64,000 bases of DNA from Piezodorus guildinii (taxonomy: Eukaryota > Arthropoda > Insecta > Hemiptera > Pentatomidae): NCBI GenBank assembly GCA_023052935.1, contig JAJSOM010000007.1, positions 124,001 to 188,000 of the forward strand, written 5' to 3'. Shown in pieces: positions 25,625 to 36,673 of this stretch. Position 1 is the stretch's first letter. The number at the start of each line of letters is the position of its first letter. The translations under genes and the position numbers were made by a program. A model generated the notes under the pieces. It was not told where the DNA came from. It searched no databases and saw only the letters and a list, made by a program, of their open reading frames with translations.

Positions 25625-25682
25625 AAACTTGAAGAGGAGATGAGATGTTGTCACTTCGGCTGCCACTGCTAGACTGTTGTTG

Positions 25683-25741
25683 TAGATTTTCCAATGATGC
25701 GGGCTTATATATGCGATTCGACGGGATCCGAGCGGACCAAT
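25683..25741 (-). promoter_or_regulatory. H2B core promoter, unit 2
   Basis: Target copy at 25683-25689, TATATAAG at 25704-25711 and inverted CCAAT at 25737-25741. It now faces the D element rather than H2B. Confidence 0.8.
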
Positions 25742-26349
25742 CGTGGCGAAGAGGGTAGCGCAGTCTTGCGGCAGCATTCGAAACCTGGTCAAAGCGCGCG
25801 AATGCCCATACAGCAGGGGGGCGTGGTGACTCCACATTCAAATTTTCCGTTTCCCGATGAGTCTGTTGATCCATTTTATGTTTTATAATCATTGGGTGAG
25901 ATAATTTGTTAATTATTTTTTTCTTTTGTATATATATATTTTTTAAATATTTATTTCGCCATCCCGATATCTTATCTTTCTTTTAAATACTAACAATTTG
26001 TTGTTTCCTTCTTTATCATAGTGAATGGTTGCGTTAGTGTGCGCGCGCTTCTGTACTTGTGCGCATTTTCGTTCCGAGGATAAGTGCGCGCGCGGGGGTT
26101 TTTCTTTTTCCGAGAAGGGATGTACCTTGACTTGTTGATCCGGATGGGATTACCTTCGGACCGCTTACTTCCTTTTGGTATTTATATACACCCCTAATAT
26201 TTATTTAGGCAAATCCTTAATAATCACAACGATGTAACAAACAAGCAAGGCTACCCATTGTTGTTATTAGACGAATCGGATAATGAATAAGATGCCTTTT
26301 TAAGGGGACATTGAATTGAGAGGAGTAGGATCAAGTGTATAGCCAAGTC
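25742..26349. other. H2B-H3 spacer, unit 2
   Basis: Near-identical to 6462-7075 with small length differences in AT runs. No gene is seen. Confidence 0.7.
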
Positions 26350-26390
26350 AGAAAGCTACCAGAGATCATTTGGTGGCCCTGAAAAGGGCC
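26350..26390 (-). terminator. H3 3' stem-loop and downstream CUUUCU, unit 2
   Basis: The stem-loop is at 26375-26390 and AGAAAG on + at 26350-26355, 19 nt apart. Confidence 0.9.
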
Positions 26391-26420
26391 GTTGAAAGTA
26401 CGGCAGGGTGCGGACAGCCC

Positions 26421-26840
<420 letters not shown>

Positions 26841-26850
26841 CTATGGCCTC

Positions 26851-26909
<59 letters not shown>

Positions 26910-27156
26910 CCAACCCTCCATAATTTATTTATTAAATAAGTTTACATCTACAAGTATATACTAAATCTTAAATCTAACTACATACTACGGGTATTAGGGA
27001 TCTTTGTTTTGCCCTAAGGCATTTTAAAGTTCTATATCTAAATATATTTACATTATGCGCGGTATGCGCTTGAGGAGTAGGTGGCTTTGTGCCTTTATTT
27101 ACATTATGAAATGGGGAGGGACCATTTCGTTGGGGTTTATAACTATACTATACGGG

Positions 27157-29834
27157 TCAGACTGCAGAGTCCAAACCCCTTCCCAGGGCGACCACGTCGA
27201 CCAGGGGGAGAGAGCCTTGCCACCTACCAGGTGCAGGTGGTGGAACAACGTCCCTGAAGAGAGGGTTCGCACAAGCCTTCAGCCCGTCAAAGAACTTGAC
27301 GTGCCTCCGGCTTATGAACTCAGGCACCGAGGGTAGTTGGAGTTCCTCGTGGAGGGTGGCATTTCTCGCCCGCTGGAGCGTGGTTCCTCTAGCTATCCTC
27401 CTGATGACGGAGTTTTGGTAGCTCTGCAGTCGGTTGAGTGTGGTCTTGTAGAGGTGGCGTAGCAGGGGCGCACCATGGAGTAACGTTGGTCTGATGACTG
27501 CCTTATATATCTGGAGCTTCAGTCGCAGCGAGAGCTGCGGCGAGACCAGAAGATGGTACAGCCGGTGGGTCTTGTTACGGGCCAGCTTGATTCTCTGACG
27601 TACATGGCTCGAGAGTGTCAGGTGGCGGTCCAGGGTGACACCCAGGTAGATTATCGAGTTCGAGAGAGGCAGTTTTACACCGTCTATCACGAACTCGGTG
27701 GGTAGCTTCTTCTTGCCCTTTTGAAAGGACATGATGATAGCGTCCGTCTTGGCTGGGTTGACCCTGATGCCGATTTCCTTCAACTCCCCAACGATGACGT
27801 TGGCTGCTGCCTGTGCATGGTCTCGTGCTGTCCTGGCGCTCATACTGGTGGCATAGATCGCGATGTCGTCAGCGTAGGCAGCTACTGTCGCCCCCGGATG
27901 CTTCATTGAGACCACTGGTGCCGTGAAAACGACAAACAGAAGTGGCCCCAATACAGACCCTTGAGGTACCCCGCAGATGGTATCGCGTGGAATCGACAGG
28001 TCTCCGCCGACCCGTACGACGAAAGTTCTTCCGCTAAGATAGCTTCGGATCAATCGGCATAGGGGGGCGGGGAACCTGAACTCCTCCAGGCGGCGGAGCA
28101 ACAGGGTGTGTGACACGCAGTCAAAGGCCTGTGTGCAATCCAGGGAGATGAGTGCTGTGGCGTCGTTATTCTTCCGCATCCTCTCCATGGTGTGGCCCTG
28201 CAGCTTAGCGAGGTGGTGTTCGCAGGCGACCCCTCGTTGGAAACCGGTCTGCTCCGGTGGGATGATGCTCTCCTCCGTACAGTGCATCATCAGGTGGTGG
28301 TGTATCAGCCTTTCCAGGATCTTACTCATGTGCGAGAGAAGACTGATCGGGCGATAATGCTCCGGGGAATCTCCACTCTTCCCCGGCTTGAGTAGCGGCA
28401 CTACGATCGCTTTTTTCCAAGCCTTAGGAAAGTACGATAGCCGGACGCACGAATTAAAGATGTTCAGTAAGAAGGCTTTACCCTTCCTAGGGAGCATCTT
28501 CAACAGCACATACGGAATATCGTCTTGCCCAGAGGACTTGTTGCCCTTAGTGCGTCGTAGCACCGACTCAAGCTGGTTGAAGTTGAAGTGGATGGGCCTC
28601 TCATTAGGGGACGGAAGTCTCCCTTCTGGAGGTCCGGGAGCGTTTCTCACACGATCCCCTTCCCTCGCTGCATAGTCGGTCGCCAGAAGTTCAGCCTGTT
28701 CGACCGGCGTCAGCAGATCGCTCCCAGAAGTCAGAAACACTGTCCTCTTCTTGGCGACGTGAGTCCTTATGAGTCTCCAGAATTGCTTCTGGTCGTCATG
28801 GGTCCTCAGGAGCTGTTCGTGCCAAAGGGCGGTCTTCCAGGCACGCATGAGGCTGACTATCTGCCGGGTCATCGCATTGATGGCCGGCTTCAAGCCATAG
28901 TCACCCGTGCGGTAGAAGACGTTCCTAAGGTTGTTCCTTTGGGCCACCAAGGCGAGGATGTGTCTCGGAGGCTTTCTGAGAGCGTTCGGCTGAGGGGTGA
29001 ACCTAGGGATGTTTTGGTTCGCTGACTTCTGGATGGTAGTGGTGATGGCGGCCACCGCGCTCTCCACTTCGGCTTCACTTCTCAGAGGCTGTATTTTGGA
29101 TAGTGTATTATCTACACTAGCCCTATAGCCCTTCCAGTCGGCCTTGTGAAAGAGGTACTTGCTCGCCAGGGGTGTGGCTGGCGTTCCCTCAAAGGTGTAA
29201 ATCACAGGCCGGTGATCAGACGGTCCGTACGGGAGTGCGTGGCCCACCCCGTGACGGTGTGCTGATCCCTGGTCAGGAGTAGGTCCAGCGTAGATGTCCA
29301 GCCAGGTCGGGCCGCATGCCTGAAGGTGTGCACTCCAGGGTGGAAGACTGTCAGCCTGGTCTTGGTGATGTACGTACCCACCGTGTTATTACTGCTACAC
29401 AGCCAGGCAGTGTGTCGGGCGTTGAAGTCCCCAAGGACGACAAACCGACTCCTACCCTGGGCGTGCTGCAGCAATTGCTTCATGCATGTTGTTATTGCAT
29501 GGGGCCTCTTATAGACACAGCAGAAAGTGAAACGATGTTTCAGGTGAACATCGACTGTGACTATGTGAGTACCCCTGGTTGAAGCCACTGGGTTGGGTAT
29601 CAATCGTGAAGGTACATCACGTCTGACCAAGACGACGACACTCTCCTCAGTCCCTGGGTCACACACCTCCCGGTACGCGGTGTACCCCCGGATGTACAGC
29701 CTATCAGAGGTGGGGAGCATGGTGTCCGTCAGCGCCACCACCGAAGGCCGGTGCTGCTGTAGGAGGAGTTCGACTTCGGCCTGCTTCTGACGTAGGCCTC
29801 GGATGTTGTAGTTGATGGCCAGGTGCTCAGTCAT
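27157..29834 (-). pseudogene. Family C ORF2, frameshifted in the endonuclease
   Basis: This is the same protein as the intact copy at 61051-63726. Two extra bases near 29237-29245 (gcgtggcccacccc against gcgtggcacccc) shift the frame just before the SDHRPV motif of the endonuclease. The two open parts are 29202-29834 (N-terminal endonuclease) and 27157-29247 (the rest, with LDCTQAFDCVSH, CGVPQGSVLGPLLF and AAYADDIAIY). The reverse transcriptase part is intact. Confidence 0.88.
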
Positions 29835-31077
29835 AGTGCTTGGCGATCAACTTCATCAGCATCTCCGTGATCCGGTTCATCGAGAGCATCATGTTAGTGA
29901 TCCTCTCGCTGAGTGTGGCGTTATCCTTCAGGACCTTGGCTAATATACCACTCAGGTCCGTTGGTGGTGGCAGGGGGTCGCCTGTGATTGGTGCGGCTTC
30001 AGCAGGTGGTGGTGGTGGGGATGGATCCTGGCGCGCCTGCGCTGTGGTCCCTCCAATCAGCTGCGAGTAGGACAGGTCCGGGTGGGCCTGTCTGCTGGGC
30101 TTCCTTGAAGGGGCTGCTGGTGGTGTTGTGGTGGCGGCAGCTGTCTTCCTCCTCTTCATCAGCTCCTGCCTCTTCGGACACTCCTTCGATGCGGCAGGGT
30201 GAGCGCCTCCACAGTTGACGCACTTGGGGGCCGCTGGGCGAGGGCATTCGGCGCTGGCGTGGGTCTCTCCACACCACCGGCAGGCGACGAATCGTCCGCA
30301 GTATTTCATTATGTGTCCATACTGCTGACAGTTAAAACACTGGGCGGGGGTCCCGTCCTCCTTGAAGGGGTACACCCTGATGATAACCCTCGCTATGCAG
30401 CGGAGGGCTTTGATGCTCTCAATCTTCACCGACGGGTCGGTGATGATTTGGATCCCGTCAACGTCGTACGGGACCCCGCTTTCATTACGTCTGGTTAGCC
30501 TCCTGGCTAGCCGGAATCCTGGGAGCCTTTCTCTGAGTTCCTCCTGGATCTCATGAATGGGGTGGTCCAGGTCGAACCCCGTGAGGACGAATTTCTTCGA
30601 CCTCTTGGTTCCCCTCGGTGCATATGTATGGAATTGCACAGTGGGGTTGTGTCGGAGCAGTTTCACAGCGTTGCCGTGCTCTGCTTCCGAGGTCAGATAT
30701 AGTCTCGTTTCACGAGCTGAGGAATTAGTTTTAAAATCGGTAATACCGATTTCATCTAATACCCTCTTCAGCGATGTGACCGAGATTGGCGGCACAATGA
30801 TGATGGGTGGCGGCAGCTTCTTCTTCGGTGAGGTCGAGGCGGCTGATGTTGACGGGACTGCAGCCGGGGGGGCCGCATCCTCGGTCGTTGGCTCGGGCGT
30901 TATCGCCTCAAACCTGTTCAGGGTCGCCACCGGGGGTGGGTTGGCGACAGGACGAGGTTTCAAAGCGTACCGCTTTGCTACCTCGATAAACTCCTCCTCA
31001 TTGAGGGCCCTCTTAGAGCCTCTCGCTGGCGGCGGAGTTGTGTCCATTTGGCTGGGGCCTGCCTGAGCGCTAGCCAT
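29827..31077 (-). CDS. Family C ORF1 (gag-like)
   Basis: 416 aa from the ATG at 31075-31077. The frame extends 7 codons further upstream, but only to a GTG. The Ala/Pro-rich N-terminus is followed by KLPPPIIIVPPISVTSLKRV, a region with FHTYAPRGTKRSKKFVLTGF, and three knuckles CFNCQQYGHIMKYC, CRWCGETHASAEC and CVNCGGAHPAASKEC. The C-terminal part has a Leu/Met-rich helix ending LMKLIAKHYD. The stop overlaps the ORF2 start by 8 nt (ATGACTGA). The gene starts 20 nt downstream of the structured 5' UTR motif. Confidence 0.88.
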   Translation of the reverse strand: MASAQAGPSQMDTTPPPARGSKRALNEEEFIEVAKRYALKPRPVANPPPVATLNRFEAITPEPTTEDAAPPAAVPSTSAASTSPKKKLPPPIIIVPPISVTSLKRVLDEIGITDFKTNSSARETRLYLTSEAEHGNAVKLLRHNPTVQFHTYAPRGTKRSKKFVLTGFDLDHPIHEIQEELRERLPGFRLARRLTRRNESGVPYDVDGIQIITDPSVKIESIKALRCIARVIIRVYPFKEDGTPAQCFNCQQYGHIMKYCGRFVACRWCGETHASAECPRPAAPKCVNCGGAHPAASKECPKRQELMKRRKTAAATTTPPAAPSRKPSRQAHPDLSYSQLIGGTTAQARQDPSPPPPPAEAAPITGDPLPPPTDLSGILAKVLKDNATLSERITNMMLSMNRITEMLMKLIAKHYD

Positions 31078-31097
31078 AGTTCTGGTGAGCGAGTGCA

Positions 31098-31189
31098 CTT
31101 GTCAGCGCAACGCTGCCCGATAGGCTGTTGGAGATTGTTCCACGGGATACGTGTGGTCCCCAACAGCTTAAGGCGCTAAGCTGGACAAG
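31098..31189 (-). promoter_or_regulatory. Structured 5' UTR RNA motif, family C (unit 2 copy)
   Basis: 92 nt. The outer stem is CTTGTC/GACAAG followed by AGC/GCT. The inner stem CTGTTGG/CCAACAG encloses a CCAC/GTGG hairpin. Conserved unpaired segments are GCGCCTTAAG and TATCGGGCAGCGTTGC. Compared with 60458-60549 the stems change on both sides while pairing is kept. Confidence 0.65.
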
Positions 31190-31291
31190 AGTGGTCGCTT
31201 CTAGAAGTCTTCGGTCTTCAGTCTTCAGAGGTCTTCTGCTGGAGGTCCTTCCTCTTCAACTGCTGGCTTCCGAATGCTGTATGATGATATG

Positions 31292-31360
31292 ATGGCCTCG
31301 GCTTTTTTGCCGGTCGTTTTATAGGTGGAATCGGAGGGGTGGGGGGTGCGTCCCACCAAT
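31292..31360 (-). promoter_or_regulatory. H3 core promoter, unit 2
   Basis: Target copy at 31292-31301, TATAAAA at 31317-31323 and inverted CCAAT at 31356-31360. It now drives into the C element. Confidence 0.8.
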
Positions 31361-31968
31361 CAGCATGGCGCGTCGGCCTTTTTTGTTCATTTCTTTGTTG
31401 GCTTCTTGTGATACTAACATATATTCACTTACCTGATTTTTATATTTGCGTAAATTATGAAATAGCAGTTTTTCTCATTGATAATGACAACACTGTGGTG
31501 TATTTGTCATCCATTCATTCATCCATCGTGCTAACAAATTTCTCTGATATATATATATATATATTTTTTTTTATTATGGATTCTACTGCACCTTTGTCGG
31601 TGATTCTGTGATCAATTAGATTTCTTTCATCGTTAAAAGAGTTTCCGCCGCATTTGTTTGGTCGTGGGATTCCCACGGTTCAGTTTATTGCTCCGGAAGA
31701 CCCAAGTTAATCATATATTATATACTCTTTTTGCTGTGTCCAAGTTAGCCTCTGCCTTTTCTTTTCTCGGTAATGTTATTGGTCAATCGATACGGATTTA
31801 ATCTGTTAGTCTGTAATATATCAAATATCTGAATTATGGGTGTGTAAAACAACTTGGAGGATATCATCGGAAGGGTCGATAATCATTGCCCACCACTTTT
31901 CTTTTTTGTATTATTTAGAAAAGGTATTTGTGGCATATTGTACGGGAAGCTAGTGGGTGAATTATTTA
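31361..31968. other. H3-H4 spacer, unit 2
   Basis: Matches 8382-9020 and 50600-51207; cleaner than the unit 1 copy. No gene is seen. Confidence 0.7.
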
Positions 31969-32010
31969 AGAAAGTCTGTGTAATTATTTTTGGTGGCCCT
32001 GAAAAGGGCC
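31969..32010 (-). terminator. H4 3' stem-loop and downstream CUUUCU, unit 2
   Basis: The stem-loop is at 31995-32010 and AGAAAG on + at 31969-31974, 20 nt apart, identical to unit 1. Confidence 0.9.
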
Positions 32011-32056
32011 GTTGAAACTTTCCCCCGGTCACAAGGTACACACGACGATGTCGAAC

Positions 32057-32369
<313 letters not shown>

Positions 32370-32397
32370 CTTTGCCGGTCAGAGAACGATATTCGAC

Positions 32398-32455
32398 TGC
32401 TCAGGTTCCATTTCCAACTCCGTGTTTTTATAGGTAGGTCTTTCTATCCGATTGG
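32398..32455 (-). promoter_or_regulatory. H4 core promoter, unit 2 (empty target)
   Basis: The uninterrupted target TGCTCAGGTTCC is at 32398-32409, TATAAAA at 32426-32432 and CCAAT in gene sense near 32451-32455. The downstream gene is frameshifted, so this promoter would drive a broken H4. Confidence 0.75.
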
Positions 32456-33050
32456 TCCACACACGGGCGTTTGGTATGCGCTCTGGTGGACCGTCTGCGC
32501 GTCACTTCCCCTTTACTCCATGGTGGGGGACGGATGGGGGGGGGGAGGAGGGTAGAACGAATGTGTTTTATCTTTACTTGCACACACTGGATAGGTCCTA
32601 AGTTCGTTTTACTTTATCTATCTATGAACTACTAGTTTCTTTTTATTCCTTTCAGAGTTATGTCTTCAGTATTCATACTAAGCCGCCGTTTTTGTAAAAG
32701 TTTTTTTTTCCTTTTTTTTTTTTTTTTTTTTTTTTTTTTCCCTCTTCAATTGTCTATTTATTCTCTTTATTGATCCTGAAACCCATCAGTCTTAAACTCA
32801 ATCAATGATGAATTTTTACCATTTATTAACCGAGTTCATCTATCGTTAAATCGTCAATGCTTACAAACAACGTTTTCTTTTTACTTTCCCATTCTAATCA
32901 TTATTTAGTCCAAACACACGCCTTTGACGTGCAAACCTTGATTTTCCATTCCTCACAACCTCTTATGCTTTAAATATCCTATCTTTAAATTTTGACGGAT
33001 GAAATTACGTTATATATTTAAATGATGCTCTTTTTCCCATTTGACATTTT
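32456..33050. other. H4-H2A spacer, unit 2
   Basis: Matches 9507-10101, with a shorter G run and a T tract at about 32712-32739. No gene is seen. Confidence 0.7.
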
Positions 33051-33089
33051 AGAAAGTTTCATACCCAATTTGTGGCCCTGAAAAGGGCC
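33051..33089 (-). terminator. H2A 3' stem-loop and downstream CUUUCU, unit 2
   Basis: The stem-loop is at 33074-33089 and AGAAAG on + at 33051-33056, 17 nt apart. Confidence 0.9.
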
Positions 33090-33129
33090 GTTGAAAAGAG
33101 AAGATCGAGAGGCTTTCCGGCCATCAGGC

Positions 33130-33702
<573 letters not shown>

Positions 33703-34033
33703 TTAAAATTTGTGTTTACTTACAATACCTTTTTCTACCTACCGGTATTTGAAGGCTTATTTATTGATTAGTTATAAAATATACTCCCTGTTCGGGGTGT
33801 TGATATACTTTGAAGGTGAGGGGCCTCCGCTTGCTGTTTATATGGTATATAGTTATATAAAGCTAAATTGAAGAAAAAACTTGAACTAAAACATAACAAA
33901 AGATTAAAGTACCTGAAAAAAAGATTATTAGACATAGAGAGGTGGGGGGTGGGGTTGGGTAGTGTAGAAGATATGGGAAAAGGAAGGAAGGAAAGGGATA
34001 TTGGGTGTGGGGGTGGGATTATTAAGTAGTATG

Positions 34034-36673
34034 CTACTTAATGATGTATATTGGATTGACAGGACCTTTACGACCCTGCCATCTCTCTGGGATCTTGGAA
34101 GGAGTGATGGATTGGAAAAGCGGGTTGTATGTCGCTTGTATGTTGTCATAGAATTTTATATGTCGTCGTGATATGTGTGTTTGTATTGTTTCTAAGTTTA
34201 AAGTCTCGTGTATGTGGTCCATGCTCCGTCTTTCAAGGGTTGTATGTTTTGTGATTTTTTGTAATATGTTGTTTTGGGTTGATTGAAGTGACTTCAGGGC
34301 TGTGGGATATAGGTAATGTAGGAGAGGAGCTCCGTGAAGGAGTGCGGGTCTGAGTATTGATTTGTATATAAGTAGTTTAAGTCTTAGTGACAGCCCTGGT
34401 GAGTATAATAGGTGATTTAGTTGTGCTGCTGTCGCTCGTACTATCCGTATTCTGTTTGAAATGTGTGCTGTGAATGATAGATGTGACTCTAGTGTCATTC
34501 CTAAGTATGTGAGTCGTTTTTTGGTTTGTATAGTTTCTCCGTTTAGTTTGGGTTGATGTTTAAGTGTTTTCATGTATGAGAAGGTAATTGCATCCGTTTT
34601 GTTAGTGTTTATCTTAATGTTTATGTCGTTCAGTTGGTTTGTGATTAGTTGAGCTGCATTTTGGGCCCTGCGCATTGCTTTATCCGCATTCATGCTGGCC
34701 GTGTATATGGCAATGTCATCAGCATATGCGGCGACTTGTACTCTGTCGATTTTTTGCCCTACTATTTGGGCTGTATATATGTTGAATAGTGTGGGCGCAA
34801 GGACCGAGCCCTGTGGGACGCCGCATGTCACTTTGCGTTGGGTAGACAATTCAGTGTTCACACGGACTGAAAAAGTCCGCCCACTGATGTATGAACCTAT
34901 TAAGTCGACCAGTTGGTCCGGGAATCGGTGAAGCCTTAGTGTGTCAATAAGGGTGGTGTGGGATACAGAGTCGAATGCCTGTGTGCAATCGAGTGATATC
35001 ATGGCTGTGGCACGGTTTTGTCTAAGGTTGTTGGCTGTATCATGCTGTAGTTTAGCAACGTGATGGTAGCAGCTGACTCCGCGGTGAAACCCAGTTTGTT
35101 CTGGGGGTATTACGTCGTGTGCGTCGCAGTGTTTTCGGATATGTATGAGTATTAGTTTCTCATATATTTTTGAGATATGGTTGAGGAGGCTGATGGGCCG
35201 GTATTCTTCCGGGACCTTTCCTCGTTTTTTGGGTTTTAGGAGTGGAACTATTATAGCATGTTTCCACTGTTTTGGGAAGTATCTGAGGCGAGAGCATGAG
35301 TTGAAAATATTTAGGAGAAACATGTGGGCCTTTCTCGGGAGTTGTTTGAGTAGGACATATGGAATGTTGTCCTGTCCTGTTGATTTGTTTCCCTTTGTTC
35401 TTCTCAATATTGCAGTCAGTTGTTTATACGTGGAGTAGATGGGGGTTTGTGTATTGATTGTCGTGGGGTTGTGTTCGTATGTGCTGTCGGTGCGTGCTTT
35501 GTCTCGGTCAACATAATACTGTGCTAGAATGGTGGCCTGATCTGCGGGTGTGAGAAGCTCGTCGCCTCGGGTAATTTTCACCACTTTTGATTTTGTGTTG
35601 TGGCTTCTGACAAGTCTCCAGAAGTTTTTCGGGTCATAGTGGGTACGGCGTAATTGATCATGCCATATTGATGTTTTCCACTGCGACATGAGTGTGTTTA
35701 CTTGTCTAGTGAGGCTGTTTACAATGGGTTTGTAAGTGGGGTCTTTTGTTCTGTACCAGCAGTTTTTAATGTTGTTTCGTTGTTTTATGAGTTGTAGTAT
35801 GTGTTCTGGCGGTTTTCTTAAGTGTATGGGTGTTGGGTGAAAAGTGGGTATGGCGTCTCTAGCTGCGTCTTTGATGGTGTTCTGTAATGTATCAATGGCA
35901 TTGTTTATGTCGTCGATGTTATTGAGTGGTGTGATGGTCGGTGTGTTGCTGTGAACAGTGTTTTTGTATAGTTTCCAGTCTGCGTTCTGAAAATCATATT
36001 TTAGGTCTGTATGTCGTGTTCTTGTTGAGTCATGTCCTAGTTGATATAGTACAGGGATGTGGTCGTTGTCACTGATGTCAACTGTTGTGCAGTTTGTGAA
36101 TCTGTGTGCCTGTTGTGTGAGTAGTAGGTCTGGTGTTGATGTGTATGATGGGTTAGCGTGGTGTCTGAAAGTGGGTGCATTGGGGTGTATGATTGTGTAT
36201 TTTGTTTTGGTCAGGTGAGTTCCCAATGCATTAGGTGTAGCGCAGTTCCATGAGTGGTGTCTAGCGTTCAGGTCACCTAGTATGATATGCTGTCTGTCAG
36301 TTTCAGTTTCTTGTAGAAAAGTTTTTGTCGTTTCCGGTTTGCCTTTGGGGCTCCTGTAAATACATGTGATCTTGTATGTGTGTTTGAGTTTAACTTGTAT
36401 CGTGATGGCAGTATGTTTGTCGTCACTTAGCGTATTGTAGTTTACTATCCTAGACGGGACGCCTTTACGCACCAGTAGGGCGACGCCCCCTTGACGGGGT
36501 GAGTCATGTCTGTATGTCGTGTAACCTCTAAAGTGTATTTGTGTTTGTTTGTTTAGTTTTGTGTCTGTCAGTGCTACTATTGATGGCCTGATATTGGCCA
36601 GAAGGGTTTCTAATTCGAGCTTACGTTTCTTAAGCCCCGTTATGTTATAATTTAGGATAGAATGTCTATCCAT
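34034..36673 (-). CDS. Family A ORF2 (endonuclease/reverse transcriptase), intact
   Basis: 879 aa with no stop or shift. The endonuclease spans about 1-225: NYNITG at 8-13, ALTDTKL (34-40, Asp where many relatives have Glu), GDLNARHHSWN with D134 and N136, TPDLLLT, and SDNDH at 201-205. The reverse transcriptase spans about 430-720: YRPISLLNHISKIYEKL from 491, D562 in LDCTQAFD, GVPQGSVLAPTLF from 618 and Y650-A-D-D653. The C-terminal region has HGAPLLHYLYP and ISRRHIKFYDN. No RNase H domain is evident. The endonuclease should nick the histone target and the polymerase copy the RNA there. It overlaps ORF1 by 8 nt (ATGGATAG), suggesting termination-reinitiation. Confidence 0.93.
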   Translation of the reverse strand: MDRHSILNYNITGLKKRKLELETLLANIRPSIVALTDTKLNKQTQIHFRGYTTYRHDSPRQGGVALLVRKGVPSRIVNYNTLSDDKHTAITIQVKLKHTYKITCIYRSPKGKPETTKTFLQETETDRQHIILGDLNARHHSWNCATPNALGTHLTKTKYTIIHPNAPTFRHHANPSYTSTPDLLLTQQAHRFTNCTTVDISDNDHIPVLYQLGHDSTRTRHTDLKYDFQNADWKLYKNTVHSNTPTITPLNNIDDINNAIDTLQNTIKDAARDAIPTFHPTPIHLRKPPEHILQLIKQRNNIKNCWYRTKDPTYKPIVNSLTRQVNTLMSQWKTSIWHDQLRRTHYDPKNFWRLVRSHNTKSKVVKITRGDELLTPADQATILAQYYVDRDKARTDSTYEHNPTTINTQTPIYSTYKQLTAILRRTKGNKSTGQDNIPYVLLKQLPRKAHMFLLNIFNSCSRLRYFPKQWKHAIIVPLLKPKKRGKVPEEYRPISLLNHISKIYEKLILIHIRKHCDAHDVIPPEQTGFHRGVSCYHHVAKLQHDTANNLRQNRATAMISLDCTQAFDSVSHTTLIDTLRLHRFPDQLVDLIGSYISGRTFSVRVNTELSTQRKVTCGVPQGSVLAPTLFNIYTAQIVGQKIDRVQVAAYADDIAIYTASMNADKAMRRAQNAAQLITNQLNDINIKINTNKTDAITFSYMKTLKHQPKLNGETIQTKKRLTYLGMTLESHLSFTAHISNRIRIVRATAAQLNHLLYSPGLSLRLKLLIYKSILRPALLHGAPLLHYLYPTALKSLQSTQNNILQKITKHTTLERRSMDHIHETLNLETIQTHISRRHIKFYDNIQATYNPLFQSITPSKIPERWQGRKGPVNPIYIIK

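Larger units (their letters stand above)
21569..25682 (-). mobile_element. Family D retrotransposon in H2B start site, unit 2
   Basis: This is the only D copy in view and the only insertion in an H2B start site. Poly(A) tail as T at 21570-21613. The target duplication is TAGATTT (21562-21568 and 25683-25689). The element seems full length: 5' UTR of about 255 nt, ORF1, ORF2 and a very short 3' UTR. ORF2 is broken twice. The 5' UTR contains a structured motif shared with family C (25521-25624). Confidence 0.93.
26853..31291 (-). mobile_element. Family C retrotransposon in H3 start site, unit 2
   Basis: Poly(A) tail as T57 (26853-26909). The target duplication is ATGGCCTCGG at 26843-26852 and 31292-31301. 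The element appears full length (4.4 kb) with a 5' UTR of about 214 nt. It is more GC-rich than families A, B and D and than the spacers. It is clearly diverged from the two C copies of unit 4, especially in ORF1 and the 5' UTR. Confidence 0.95.

Noticed and set aside
31098..31189. HDV-like or hammerhead ribozyme at the 5' end of family C
   Set aside because: The nested stem layout and the distance from the element 5' end do not fit the HDV double pseudoknot, and the hammerhead core sequences are absent. I keep only an unassigned structured motif.
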